A stretch of DNA of 64,000 nucleotides from Kurthia populi (GCF_042686175.1 NZ_JBHUOR010000008.1:121812-185811), one strand, 5' to 3'; shown: positions 36,139 through 45,257, counted from the first letter of the stretch. The notes: a model not told the origin generated them from the sequence alone. Numbers and translations: made by a program.

Positions 36139-36486
36139 TTATTGAATACCATCATACATTGCTTGGATTGGTTTTGTTAGTACACGATTAATTTCCTGTA
36201 CTAATTCGCTAAGGGCCATTTCAGCCATTAGCATTTTTGAAATCGCTTGGTTTTGTTGAGCAAGTTGCGCTGTTTTTTGTGCGTATTGTAGCTCGTCCTC
36301 GCCGATTTCTTCACCCTTCATTTGCTTTTCTTGAAGTGTCATTTGTAGTTCACGGAATTTCGCAAATAATGCCACCGCTGCTTCATCTTTTTTCACTTCT
36401 TCAATCGCTGTTTTTAATGTGTTGAATTGTTCCGTTTGGCGGAATGTGCTTTCTAGTTTGTTTAAATCATCGTAAATATTAATCAT
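36139..36486 (-). CDS. yheA: YlbF/YheA family protein
   Basis: 115-aa helical protein of the UPF0342/DUF964 group (MINIYDDLNKLESTFRQTEQF, FAKFRELQMTLQEKQMKGEE). B. subtilis yheA precedes or follows yheB in the same way. Relatives YlbF and YmcA form a complex affecting RNase Y and Spo0A; YheA's own role is unknown. It starts 12 bases after the yheB stop. Confidence 0.88.
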   Translation of the reverse strand: MINIYDDLNKLESTFRQTEQFNTLKTAIEEVKKDEAAVALFAKFRELQMTLQEKQMKGEEIGEDELQYAQKTAQLAQQNQAISKMLMAEMALSELVQEINRVLTKPIQAMYDGIQ

Positions 36487-36498
36487 GTGTAAATCCCC

Positions 36499-37641
36499 CT
36501 ACATAAAGTATGAAATAATCCCTTGGAAAATCCCGATAAAGCCACCAAGCACAAAGCCAAGAACTGTAATCATTTTTAGTTCACGACCTGTGATACCTAG
36601 TACAAGCTTTTCAAGAACTTCTAGCGGGAATGTATCGACTTGCTCACGCACAAGCTCCTCAATATCAAGACGAGCGATAGCTGTCTCTAAGTTTGCTTCT
36701 GCTTTTTCAAAACCAACTGCTACAACTTGTGGCACAACCTTGTCAGCTAAATGCTGCGCGCCTGTTGGCCAGTAATGTACAAGTGGTTTGTCTAAATGTG
36801 TTTCAATGGCTAATTTTTTTTTCGCGTATGACTGGATGTTGCGTGTGACACTTGTGAAATCAAGATCACCTAAAATTTGTGGCACGGTTTGAACGCGTAG
36901 CTTACCCCATTCAGTTATTAAAATATTATTGACCATATTAAAGGTGCCAGGTGCTACAAGGAAATTATGAATTTCCTTTTGAACTTTTAACACAATCGAA
37001 TCACTGTCACCTAAAAACATTTGAACCATACCGCCAAGTGTTCCTTTTGATTCAAGGAAGTTGTCGATAAGCCCTTTAATTGTTAAGTAACCTTCACTTG
37101 ATGCAAAATAATCGTCGCCACGCATTAAAATATAACTTGAGACTTCTGGAATTTTCGCATCGACTTTTTCAGTCCAGCTTGGCGGCAGTAATGCTTCAAT
37201 CGCATCCTTTGAAAGAACGTTTTTGAAATGCATGACTTGTTGGTCGATAACCGTATCAATTTTCTGTTCAATCAATTGCGGTGCATCAGCTACACCAGCT
37301 TGCTTTAGCCAATCATTTAACGTTTTATCTTCTGCAAAAACATATTGTTGAATAAGTTCATTTGCTTTCGCTTCAATCTTTTGTTGATTATCAGCATTAA
37401 AGAATTTTTTGCGGAACATTTCTGGTGTTAATAAATAATTGACGACTGTTTTTCCGAGTTGCTCTGCAATCGCGCCACGTCGTTTTGGAATAATCCCTGG
37501 TGTGAATGGCAAACGCCAGCCGAAAAGATATTTTGCCTCTAACGGACGGAATAACATTTTAATAGCGATATGATTTGTAAAGCCACCAATAACGGAGCCA
37601 ATCACAGCCATGACGACAATTTTCCATAATAAATCTAGCAT
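36499..37641 (-). CDS. yheB: DUF445 membrane protein YheB
   Basis: 380-aa protein with a hydrophobic N-terminal segment (MLDLLWKIVVMAVIGSVIGG), a conserved RPLEAKYLFGWRLPFTPGIIPKRR segment, a large helical middle, and a C-terminal membrane hairpin (LGFVLGGFIGIFQGIISYFM). AAGGGTGAC lies 6 bases before the ATG at 37641, preferred to the frame start 10 codons upstream. Function unknown; operon with yheA. Confidence 0.88.
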   Translation of the reverse strand: MLDLLWKIVVMAVIGSVIGGFTNHIAIKMLFRPLEAKYLFGWRLPFTPGIIPKRRGAIAEQLGKTVVNYLLTPEMFRKKFFNADNQQKIEAKANELIQQYVFAEDKTLNDWLKQAGVADAPQLIEQKIDTVIDQQVMHFKNVLSKDAIEALLPPSWTEKVDAKIPEVSSYILMRGDDYFASSEGYLTIKGLIDNFLESKGTLGGMVQMFLGDSDSIVLKVQKEIHNFLVAPGTFNMVNNILITEWGKLRVQTVPQILGDLDFTSVTRNIQSYAKKKLAIETHLDKPLVHYWPTGAQHLADKVVPQVVAVGFEKAEANLETAIARLDIEELVREQVDTFPLEVLEKLVLGITGRELKMITVLGFVLGGFIGIFQGIISYFM

Positions 37642-37783
37642 ATAGCTGTCACCCTTCTTTACGAATATCATTGCCTGTTCACATTATAGCAGAGGCAAAA
37701 AAAATCGCATATCAAAATCCTTTGTTCGCAAAAAGTTAGAAAAATAGGTAAACTATTACAAATAGGAAATGGAGTGATATACG

Positions 37784-37987
37784 ATGATTCAACATTTTAA
37801 ATTTAAGCCTCTATACAATTCGAAGCTGCCAGGTTGGCAACTGAACTTCTATAATAAGAGCATCTATTACGAAGTCATCTACAATTCAGATGGCTCGCTT
37901 ACATGCGTATCGCCGAAAGATATGGTGCTTGATGAACAGTTAGAAAAAGAAATTCAAGCACTTATGGCGTTTCACGTTTACGATTGA
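37784..37987 (+). CDS. yheE: YheE-like DUF5342 protein
   Basis: 67-aa protein beginning MIQHFKFKPLYNSKLPGWQL and ending LMAFHVYD, matching the B. subtilis YheE ending LMLFHVYD as I recall it. GGAGTG lies 7-9 bases before the ATG. Its last ten bases overlap the convergent MFS gene. Function unknown. Confidence 0.8.
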   Translation: MIQHFKFKPLYNSKLPGWQLNFYNKSIYYEVIYNSDGSLTCVSPKDMVLDEQLEKEIQALMAFHVYD

Positions 37988-39252
37988 GTTTTTAAACGTT
38001 CAAATCGTTTACCAAACGTGAAGTAGAAATAAGTAGACGCTGTTAAATAAAGCGCCGACGTTAAAATAAATGTATATACATAGCCATAGTAACTACCAAA
38101 GGCGGTTACTAAATATGTCGCTGGAATCCCCATTGAGGCCCAGCCGACTTGGAATACCATTTGGTTGACCGAGTTGGCGAGGCCTTTATATTTGTCATGG
38201 ACAATATCCATCGCGACAGCACTCTGAATTGGTGATGCAGCATTCATGAGTGCCTGACGGAATAAAAAGCCAATTGATGCGACCCATAGATTCGTTGTAA
38301 AGGCCGTTAATAATAGGAAAGGAATCGACGCATATTGGAAAATAATAATGGCCTTTACCTCACCTACTTTTTTAACAACAATTGGTCCGATTAGTTGTGC
38401 GACAGCTGTCATCGCTGAGCCAATTGCTAAAATAAAGCCAATATACGAATTCGACGCATCAAAACGATTGGCAAAATAAAGATTTAAATACGGAATAACT
38501 AGCCCTGAGCCTGTCCCAATAACTAGCTGTGCAATCCCAAATAATACGATGATTTTTAAATTACTTTTAAAATCGACCGCATGATGGTCTTGTACAAGTC
38601 GCGGTGCCTTCGGTTTATTGTCCGCAACAGGCACAGCTTTTTTCATCATAAGCATTGGTAGTAAGCCAATAAGGAAAAAGACAACCCCGATTAACAGCGC
38701 AACACGAATCCCTGCCGCTGCACTAATATCGAAAAGATCACTCGCGCCATCAGCAATGACACCGCCGAATAAATTCCCGGCAACGCCTGCAATGGTCACA
38801 AGCGAAAAATGTACACTAAACAACTGCATACGTTCTTTTGGTTTTGAATTTTCTGCTAAAAACGGTACACTGGCCACTTGTGGAAACGCCCAAACAAGCC
38901 CAGTTAAAAATGCACCAATGAGCATCGTTTGCTCGGTTACCGTCACACTCCGTACAACTAGTGTGATGGCGGTAAGACCTGCACCAATGATGATCATCCA
39001 TTTGCGTCCAACACGGTCGCTAAGTAACCCTGCTGGCACAAGTATAATGGCCGTAGCAAGCGCCGTCATCGCAATGACGTGTCCGCTTACTTCGCCAGCG
39101 AGACCTAGCTCGCGAATATATAAATTGTACATAACGCCAAAAATCCCCATACCCATCTGGATTAAGACGTTCCCAAACATAAACAACTTCACATTGCGAT
39201 TGAATGAGTTCAGTTGATGAACCCAATCTCTCCACCAATTCGTAATGCCCAC
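37978..39252 (-). CDS. MFS transporter
   Basis: 424-aa major-facilitator permease with about 12 membrane segments. The loop 2-3 motif LSDRVGRKWMIIIGAG is a standard MFS signature. A cytoplasmic central loop (MMKKAVPVADNKPKAPRL) divides the halves. The start is a GTG at 39252; the ribosome site GCGGGTGG is weak, so the true start is uncertain by a few codons. The substrate cannot be inferred; drug or metabolite efflux is typical. Confidence 0.83.
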   Translation of the reverse strand: MGITNWWRDWVHQLNSFNRNVKLFMFGNVLIQMGMGIFGVMYNLYIRELGLAGEVSGHVIAMTALATAIILVPAGLLSDRVGRKWMIIIGAGLTAITLVVRSVTVTEQTMLIGAFLTGLVWAFPQVASVPFLAENSKPKERMQLFSVHFSLVTIAGVAGNLFGGVIADGASDLFDISAAAGIRVALLIGVVFFLIGLLPMLMMKKAVPVADNKPKAPRLVQDHHAVDFKSNLKIIVLFGIAQLVIGTGSGLVIPYLNLYFANRFDASNSYIGFILAIGSAMTAVAQLIGPIVVKKVGEVKAIIIFQYASIPFLLLTAFTTNLWVASIGFLFRQALMNAASPIQSAVAMDIVHDKYKGLANSVNQMVFQVGWASMGIPATYLVTAFGSYYGYVYTFILTSALYLTASTYFYFTFGKRFERLKTQS

Positions 39253-39308
39253 CCGCTTTCTTCCATTTCACGAGTATACATGCTACGCTCGTTCACATAA
39301 AAATTCAA

Positions 39309-41036
39309 TTAGTTTGTTTGCATCCCTGACTGTAAGCGATACATTTGATAATATTTTCCTTGTTTTGCGAGGAGTTCCTCATGAGTCCCTCGTTCGACAA
39401 TGCGCCCCGCATCTAGGACTAAAATCAAATTAGCATTTTTAATAGTAGAAAGTCGGTGTGCAATGATAAATGTTGTACGGCCCCGCTTTAAAACATCCAT
39501 TGCGCGTTGAATCATTTCTTCGGTCTCAGAGTCAATATTCGACGTCGCTTCATCTAATATTAAAATTGCTGGATCGAAGGCAAGTGCACGTGCGAATGAA
39601 ATCAACTGGCGCTGACCAGAAGATAATGTCGTACCACGCTCTACCACCTTATCATCAAGTTCAATGCCTTTTAATCCACCAACTGCTTCAACGGCTGCTT
39701 TCACCTTGGCATCTGAAATTCTTGGATCATTTAAGCTAATATTCGATGCGACGGTTCCTGTAAATAAATACGGGTCTTGTAGCACAATGCCCATATGCTC
39801 ACGCGTCGTTTGCACTGGCTTGTCATTCACATTTTGCCCATCAATGGTAATCGAACCTTTTGAGACATCATAAAAACGGAAGAGTAAATTCATAATCGAG
39901 CTTTTACCTGAGCCTGTATGACCCACTAATGCCACTGTCTCTCCTGGTTGCGCCTCAAAATCAATATTTTTCAGCACATACTCCTCGTCCTTATAAGCAA
40001 AGCTCACATCATTAAATGCGACATGTCCGTTATAACGTGGCATATGCTCATTGCTTACTTCTGTTCCGTCATACTCTAATAGCTCGAGTACACGCTGTGC
40101 CGATACACGCGCACGTTCAAGACGATTTAACTGTCCGACAATTTGCATGAATGGATTAAATAGTCGTGTAATATAATCAATGAACACATAAAGTAGACCA
40201 ACTGAAAATGCTTCTGAGCCTGACAATGCTTGTGAACCAAAATACCAAATAAATGCAAGGAACACCACAGAACGTAATAAGCCGATTAAGTTATGCGTTG
40301 TCGCTGCATCAAGGACGAGCATCTTATTTTGATAATCATAATGGTCCTTATTAATCTCTTCAAATTCTTGTTCCATTTTCTTTTCTTGCCCAAATGCTTG
40401 AATAATTGTCATCCCATTAATCGACTCATTTAACATACCGTTCATATCCGATAATCGCGTACGAATAATATGATTAAATTTTGTCGCAAATTTATGGTAG
40501 AACCACACGAAGGCAATTAAAACTGGTAGTAAGCATAATACGATTAATCCCATGCGCCAATCTAAAATAAACAGCATGATGTAGACGCCAAAGATTGTTA
40601 AAATACTTGATGCAAACTGTGATAATACCGTCACGAATAAATCACGAACAGCTTCGGTATCATTTGTAATACGTGATACGACCTTCCCAGCTGGGAGACT
40701 ATCAAAGTAACGAATCGTTAGGCGATTAATATGCTCATATACATCGTTACGCATCGTTTTAATAATATTATTCGCACCTGATTGTAATATAATGTACTGC
40801 GCATAACGGAAAATCGCGGATACTACGGATAGTCCAAAGAAAATCGCTAGCAGCACAGAAAAGGGTTGCCACGGAACGCCATCTGCTTTGGCATCCGTAA
40901 TATAACGGTCAATCATTTCTTTTGCAATTAAAGGTCCTGCTAAATCTGCCGCAACAGCGATTAATAAAAAGCTGACACCAATAATTAGTTGTTTCTTATA
41001 TAAGTTTGCGTAGTGCATGAGTCGCTTTTTAAACAT
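39309..41036 (-). CDS. yheH: Heterodimeric multidrug ABC exporter subunit YheH (BmrD-like)
   Basis: 575-aa fusion of a six-helix transmembrane domain (about 1-310) and an ATPase domain. Walker A GHTGSGKSS, signature TLSSGQRQLISFARAL, Walker B AILILDEATSNID, so the ATP site residues are canonical in this half. The start ATG at 41036 has GGAGG 8 bases upstream and overlaps the yheI end by 8 bases. It pairs with YheI to export drugs; the B. subtilis pair is BmrCD. Confidence 0.92.
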   Translation of the reverse strand: MFKKRLMHYANLYKKQLIIGVSFLLIAVAADLAGPLIAKEMIDRYITDAKADGVPWQPFSVLLAIFFGLSVVSAIFRYAQYIILQSGANNIIKTMRNDVYEHINRLTIRYFDSLPAGKVVSRITNDTEAVRDLFVTVLSQFASSILTIFGVYIMLFILDWRMGLIVLCLLPVLIAFVWFYHKFATKFNHIIRTRLSDMNGMLNESINGMTIIQAFGQEKKMEQEFEEINKDHYDYQNKMLVLDAATTHNLIGLLRSVVFLAFIWYFGSQALSGSEAFSVGLLYVFIDYITRLFNPFMQIVGQLNRLERARVSAQRVLELLEYDGTEVSNEHMPRYNGHVAFNDVSFAYKDEEYVLKNIDFEAQPGETVALVGHTGSGKSSIMNLLFRFYDVSKGSITIDGQNVNDKPVQTTREHMGIVLQDPYLFTGTVASNISLNDPRISDAKVKAAVEAVGGLKGIELDDKVVERGTTLSSGQRQLISFARALAFDPAILILDEATSNIDSETEEMIQRAMDVLKRGRTTFIIAHRLSTIKNANLILVLDAGRIVERGTHEELLAKQGKYYQMYRLQSGMQTN

Positions 41037-42774
41037 CGCCATCACCTCCAATTTGTTGTAGTGCAAACTGCTCACTATACCAGCCACCTGCACGAACTAA
41101 CTCGTCATGTGTGCCTTCTTCTATAACATGACCATCTTCTAATACAATGATGCGGTCTGCATGCATCACTGCAGATAGGCGGTGTGTAATAATTAATGTC
41201 GTTTTATCATTGCGTAGCGCCTGGATATTATGAATAATTGTACTTTCTGTTTTCGCATCAACGGCCGATAATGAATCATCGAGAATTAGAATTTCCGGAT
41301 TTCGAATTAATGCGCGCGCAATAGAAATCCGTTGTTTTTGTCCACCTGATAGAGAGATCCCTTTTTCACCAACCATCGTTTCAAGTCCCTGTGGTAGACG
41401 TTTTAAATCTTCTTCAAAATTAGCCATGCGAATGGCAGCTCGGAGTTCTTCCTCTGTCGCATCTGGTTTTCCGAAAAGAATATTTTCGCGTACCGTACGT
41501 GAAAATAAAATATGCTCTTGTGGTACATAGCCAATCCATTTCCGGACTTGTTCTTTTGATTGCAACTGAATTTTTGTATCGGATAACGCCACGTTGCCTT
41601 CTCCAAGTGGATACTCACGTAGTAGTTGCTTTACAACGGTTGTTTTCCCACTGCCGGTTTTTCCGACAATACCAAGTGTTTCACCACGCTCTAGACGAAT
41701 GTCCATATCCACTAAATTTGTCTGCTTAGCTGTTGGATATGTGAAACTAACGCCATCAAAGACAATATTACTTGGCTTCTCAATATCGATTGGCTTCTCT
41801 GGGTCTGGTACATCCTCATGCTCTGCCAATGTTTCGCGCACACGATCTGCTGACGCATTGCCACGCTGCATAACATTAATCATTTCACCAATTGCCATCA
41901 TTGGCCAAACGACCATCCCCAAATAAACATTAAAGGTAATGAGCTCACCAACTGTAATAACGCCCTGCGATACGAGGTATGCACCATAGCCAAGGCCTAG
42001 CATATAGCTAAGCGCCGTCAAAATCTTACTAATCGGTGCAAATAAAGCATCGACTCGCTCTACACGCATATTTTTATCGTAAACGTCTTGCGTCATATCT
42101 TTGAACTGCGCTTCCATTGAACGTTCCTGCACATAAGCTCGTACAACACGCACACCTTCAACCCCTTCTAGCACGCGGTCATTCATATCCCCAAAGGCTG
42201 CCTGTGCTTCAACGAAACGCTCATGAATTTTTTTACCGATAATTTGCATCGCATAAGCTAAAAATGGTAGCGGTAAAATCGCCACAAGCGTTAGTTGCCA
42301 CGATACACCAAAGCCCATCATTAAAATAATCGTTACTAAATAAAATGATGAATCAAGCATCGTCATAATACCGTAACCCGCTGTTTCAGAGACAGCATTT
42401 AAATCATTCGTTGAGCGCGCCATTAAATCGCCTGTACGATTGCGCTCATAAAATGGTGGTGCCATACGTAAGAATTTACGCATGAGATTTTGGCGCAGTT
42501 GATATTGTAAAATATTCGAGCCGCCAAATAATTGATACTGCCATATATAGTTTGTAATATAGCCAACAACTGTAATGCCTACGAGAATAAAAGTATATTG
42601 CCATAGCAAATCACTCGTAAGTTGCCCACGATGAATCGCATCGATTGTGTCCCCAATCAATTTTGGCGGTACAATTTCAAGCACACTTGAAATGATAAGT
42701 AGTAGAATTGCTACACTATACCGCTTCCATTGTTCTTTAAAAAACCAATCAAGCTTTTTAAATATGTCGAACAT
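41029..42774 (-). CDS. yheI: Heterodimeric multidrug ABC exporter subunit YheI (BmrC-like)
   Basis: 581-aa membrane-ATPase half-transporter. Walker A GKTGSGKTT, signature SLSGGQKQRISIARAL, Walker B ILILDDSLSAVD: the residue after the Walker B aspartate is again D, not the catalytic glutamate, as expected for the degenerate site of heterodimeric exporters such as BmrC. ATG at 42774 with AAAGGAG 11 bases upstream. Expression is probably gated by the leader peptide and terminator at 42812-42965. Confidence 0.92.
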   Translation of the reverse strand: MFDIFKKLDWFFKEQWKRYSVAILLLIISSVLEIVPPKLIGDTIDAIHRGQLTSDLLWQYTFILVGITVVGYITNYIWQYQLFGGSNILQYQLRQNLMRKFLRMAPPFYERNRTGDLMARSTNDLNAVSETAGYGIMTMLDSSFYLVTIILMMGFGVSWQLTLVAILPLPFLAYAMQIIGKKIHERFVEAQAAFGDMNDRVLEGVEGVRVVRAYVQERSMEAQFKDMTQDVYDKNMRVERVDALFAPISKILTALSYMLGLGYGAYLVSQGVITVGELITFNVYLGMVVWPMMAIGEMINVMQRGNASADRVRETLAEHEDVPDPEKPIDIEKPSNIVFDGVSFTYPTAKQTNLVDMDIRLERGETLGIVGKTGSGKTTVVKQLLREYPLGEGNVALSDTKIQLQSKEQVRKWIGYVPQEHILFSRTVRENILFGKPDATEEELRAAIRMANFEEDLKRLPQGLETMVGEKGISLSGGQKQRISIARALIRNPEILILDDSLSAVDAKTESTIIHNIQALRNDKTTLIITHRLSAVMHADRIIVLEDGHVIEEGTHDELVRAGGWYSEQFALQQIGGDGDV

Positions 42775-42811
42775 AGTGTCATGTTCTCCTTTCTCTCCGC
42801 TCCGCAAACAC

Positions 42812-42847
42812 AAAAAGGCACGCACTCCTAGTTAGAGCGCGTGCCTA
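42812..42847 (-). terminator. Leader terminator before yheI
   Basis: Minus-strand stem GGCACGCGCTC/GAGTGCGTGCC, eleven pairs with one G-T, loop TAACTAG, followed by T5G. It ends 38 bases before the yheI start codon and so must be read through for expression. Confidence 0.88.
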
Positions 42848-42855
42848 AACAATAG

Positions 42856-42882
42856 AAGTGTACAGAAAATCCCTGCACACTT
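42856..42882 (-). promoter_or_regulatory. Upstream hairpin of the yheIH attenuator
   Basis: AAGTGTGCAG/CTGTACACTT on the minus strand (ten pairs, one G-T), directly after the leader-peptide stop and before the terminator. Its 5' arm can also pair with TCCGCACA inside the leader ORF, giving two alternative folds. Confidence 0.65.
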
Positions 42883-42893
42883 AAAAAGTCGAG

Positions 42894-42965
42894 TTACATA
42901 ATGTGTTGTGCGGAGATATGTTTTGTAGTTGTGTTGTCATGTGAATGCTTTTTGATGTGAATCAT
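42894..42965 (-). CDS. Histidine-rich leader peptide of the yheIH operon, 23 aa
   Basis: ATG at 42965 with a strong AGGAGG ribosome site 8 bases upstream and a TAA at 42894-42896. It encodes MIHIKKHSHDNTTTKH followed by ISAQHIM: five histidines in 23 residues. Promoter upstream, hairpin and terminator downstream, exporter genes next. This is the layout of antibiotic-responsive ribosome-mediated attenuators such as B. subtilis bmrB-bmrCD, although the peptide itself does not obviously resemble BmrB. Confidence 0.72.
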   Translation of the reverse strand: MIHIKKHSHDNTTTKHISAQHIM

Positions 42966-42997
42966 AGTACATACCTCCTTTTTATTAGTTGCCTTTC

Positions 42998-43026
42998 ATG
43001 CTACGCCGTTTCCATTAAATTGTCAA
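42998..43026 (-). promoter_or_regulatory. Sigma-A promoter of the yheIH leader
   Basis: Minus strand perfect -35 TTGACA (43021-43026), 17-base spacer, -10 TAGCAT (42998-43003). The ribosome site of the leader peptide lies about 24 bases downstream. Confidence 0.75.
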
Positions 43027-43101
43027 TATATTTTTAATTTTCCGTATAAATAAACTATTTTAATCATATAACAAACTTTTTGCTCATTTAGTTGAGAACA
43101 T

Positions 43102-43130
43102 TTGAAAAATCATTCTAACTGGTCTATATT
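43102..43130 (+). promoter_or_regulatory. Putative promoter of the CNNM gene
   Basis: TTGAAA (43102-43107), 17-base spacer, TATATT (43125-43130), upstream of the AGGAGGTG ribosome site at 43157. Confidence 0.55.
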
Positions 43131-43168
43131 ATTTCTATTAACTAATTTTTTATTATAGGAGGTGTACA

Positions 43169-43205
43169 CTTTGTCCTTCCCCTCATTCGGGCTTTAAGGA
43201 CAAAG
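43169..43205 (+). promoter_or_regulatory. Hairpin covering the ribosome site of the CNNM gene
   Basis: CTTTGTCCTT (43169-43178) pairs perfectly with AAGGACAAAG (43196-43205); the 3' arm contains the start of AAAGGAAG, the ribosome site for the TTG at 43213. A strong AGGAGGTG upstream serves the small ORF at 43171. Confidence 0.55.
43171..43197 (+). CDS. Possible 8-codon upstream leader ORF
   Basis: TTG at 43171, 6 bases after AGGAGGTG, encodes MSFPSFGL then TAA. Ribosomes translating it would open the hairpin that hides the downstream ribosome site. The strongest SD in the region serves this ORF rather than the main gene. Confidence 0.4.
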   Translation: MSFPSFGL

Positions 43206-43212
43206 GAAGTCT

Positions 43213-44556
43213 TTGGACATAGCCATACGGTTGACAGCAGTTGCTGTCTTAATCGCGATCTCCGCGTTCTTCGTAGCAACTGAATTTGCTATCGTACGAA
43301 CGCGAGCTACTCGAGTAAATCAGCTGGTAGCTGAAGGAAATAAACGAGCGTTAAACGCTAAAAAAGTAGTCGATAATTTAGATGAATATTTATCCGCCTG
43401 CCAATTAGGTATTACGATTACATCATTAGGTATTGGTTGGTTAGGGGAAGAGGCCGTAGCAGCAGTTATCGAGCCTATCTTTCACTTAATCGGTTTAGAA
43501 AGCGGCGCTGTCTTAACATTAGTGTCATTCATCATCTCATTCTCAATCGTGACGTATATTCACGTTGTTATGGGTGAACTTGCACCGAAAACATTAGCCA
43601 TTCAAAAAGCCGAATCTGTTGCACTTGCAACGGCCAAACCATTAATCATTTTCCATAATGTTATGTTCCCATTCATTAAATTATTAAATATTTCTGCACG
43701 AGGTGTCGCAGCAATGTTTGGTTTAAAAGGTATGGGCGAATCTGAAGGCGCAATGTCTGAGGAAGAGCTTCGTTTAACATTATCGGATAGTCTAAAGGGC
43801 GGCGAGATTAATCAAGCTGAATATCGCTATGTAAATAGCATTTTCGAATTCGATGATCGTCTTGCCAAAGAAGTCATGGTACCTCGTACAGAAATCGTCG
43901 GTATCGATAAAGACCTTACATTGAAAGAGGTCTTTGAAGTAATCGGTGTAGAACAATACACACGTTACCCCGTTATCGACGGCGATAAAGACCATGTGCT
44001 GGGTCTTGTTAATATGAAATCATTATTAACAGCCTACATTAAAAACCCAGAAGTCAACGGGCCAAAACCTGTGACAACGTATATGCGACCAATTATTCGT
44101 GTATTTGAAACAACACCAATTGGCGATTTATTACTTAAAATCCAACGTGAACGTATTCATATGGCCATCTTAATGGATGAGTACGGTGGTACGTCTGGTT
44201 TAGTAACAATCGAAGATATTATCGAAGAAATTGTCGGCGATATTCGCGATGAATTCGATACAGATGAGATTCCTGAAGTACGTAAAGTAAAAGAAGGTCA
44301 TTACATCCTTGATGCGAAAATGCTACTAGAAAGTGTGAATGATTTTCTTGGCATTAACATCGAAGAAGATGATATCGATACAATTGGCGGTTGGGTCATG
44401 ACGAAAAACTTTGATGCAGTAAAAGGTGAAAAGATTATCGAGCAAGGATATCAATTTGTTGTCAAAGAGCTAGAAGGACATCATATTTTATATCTTGAAG
44501 TGACAAAACTTGCCCCTGCACAACCACTTGAGTCGGACGTTGAAACAGCCGAATAA
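43213..44556 (+). CDS. CNNM/CBS hemolysin-like membrane protein (YhdP-type, CorC domain)
   Basis: 447-aa protein: DUF21/CNNM membrane domain (about 1-190, beginning DIAIRLTAVAVLIAISAFFV), a CBS pair (about 200-330, with MVPRTEIVGIDKD and ERIHMAILMDEYGGTSGLVT), and a C-terminal CorC_HlyC domain. Relatives act in magnesium or cobalt efflux/resistance; the hemolysin label is historical. The TTG start at 43213 gives the family N-terminus. Its ribosome site AAAGGAAG lies in a hairpin. Confidence 0.88.
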   Translation: MDIAIRLTAVAVLIAISAFFVATEFAIVRTRATRVNQLVAEGNKRALNAKKVVDNLDEYLSACQLGITITSLGIGWLGEEAVAAVIEPIFHLIGLESGAVLTLVSFIISFSIVTYIHVVMGELAPKTLAIQKAESVALATAKPLIIFHNVMFPFIKLLNISARGVAAMFGLKGMGESEGAMSEEELRLTLSDSLKGGEINQAEYRYVNSIFEFDDRLAKEVMVPRTEIVGIDKDLTLKEVFEVIGVEQYTRYPVIDGDKDHVLGLVNMKSLLTAYIKNPEVNGPKPVTTYMRPIIRVFETTPIGDLLLKIQRERIHMAILMDEYGGTSGLVTIEDIIEEIVGDIRDEFDTDEIPEVRKVKEGHYILDAKMLLESVNDFLGINIEEDDIDTIGGWVMTKNFDAVKGEKIIEQGYQFVVKELEGHHILYLEVTKLAPAQPLESDVETAE

Positions 44557-44560
44557 TACG

Positions 44561-44596
44561 AAAGAGCTGGAGATATAATCTCCAGCTCTTTTTTAT
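44561..44596. terminator. Bidirectional terminator
   Basis: AGAGCTGGAGAT/ATCTCCAGCTCT stem with a 3-base loop and T6, between convergent CNNM and response-regulator genes. Confidence 0.88.
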
Positions 44597-45243
44597 ACTT
44601 TGCCACTTGGCTCTGTTAAATTATGTTTTACAGCATAGAGTGCTGCTTGTGTACGGTCTTGCACTTCTAACTTAGCAAAAATATTGGAAATATGCGTTTT
44701 AACCGTCTTCTCTGTCACAAATAATGAGGACGCAATTTCTCGATTGCTTTTCCCTTTTGTAAGCTCTGCTAATACATCACGTTCACGCGGTGTTAGTGGA
44801 TGTTTCACATGGGGGCTATTTTCTTCTTCTTTTTCCGCTTCTTCTAGTTGCTCACTAGCATCTGGGTGCAAAATATTTTCGCCTGCAATGATTTTGCGGA
44901 TTGTTTCTACAAGCTCATCTGGCTCAATATCTTTTAACTGATACCCTGCCGCACCTGCCTCAATCGCTGGCACGACATGGTCACGGTCTGAAAAGCTCGT
45001 TAGCATAAGCACATGCACTGCTGGAAACTGCGCTTTAATTTTTTTCGTTGCTTGAATACCATCCATCTCAGGCATCACTAAATCCATTAATACAATATCA
45101 GGCTGTAGCTCTGCTGTTAATGCAACGGCCTCTTTGCCATTTGCCGCTTCACCGACTACTTCAAAATCCTTTTGCGTTTTTAAAAAGAATAATAAGCCAC
45201 GGCGTACAACATGATGGTCATCTGCTATTAATACACGAATCAT
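44593..45243 (-). CDS. yhcZ: NarL/LuxR-type response regulator (YhcZ-like)
   Basis: 216 aa: receiver domain (1-120) with phospho-acceptor aspartate in DIVLMDLVMPEMDG near residue 55 and conserved lysine region; C-terminal LuxR helix-turn-helix (LTPRERDVLAELTKGKSNREI). It follows its kinase by 14 bases. YhcYZ of B. subtilis is an orphan-function two-component system beside yhcX, the same arrangement as here. Confidence 0.9.
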   Translation of the reverse strand: MIRVLIADDHHVVRRGLLFFLKTQKDFEVVGEAANGKEAVALTAELQPDIVLMDLVMPEMDGIQATKKIKAQFPAVHVLMLTSFSDRDHVVPAIEAGAAGYQLKDIEPDELVETIRKIIAGENILHPDASEQLEEAEKEEENSPHVKHPLTPRERDVLAELTKGKSNREIASSLFVTEKTVKTHISNIFAKLEVQDRTQAALYAVKHNLTEPSGKV

Positions 45244-45257
45244 GACAAATCCCCCCT

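Noticed and set aside
40000..42774. Possible frameshift between yheH and yheI
   Set aside because: The 8-base overlap is a normal stop/start coupling of two complete half-transporters.
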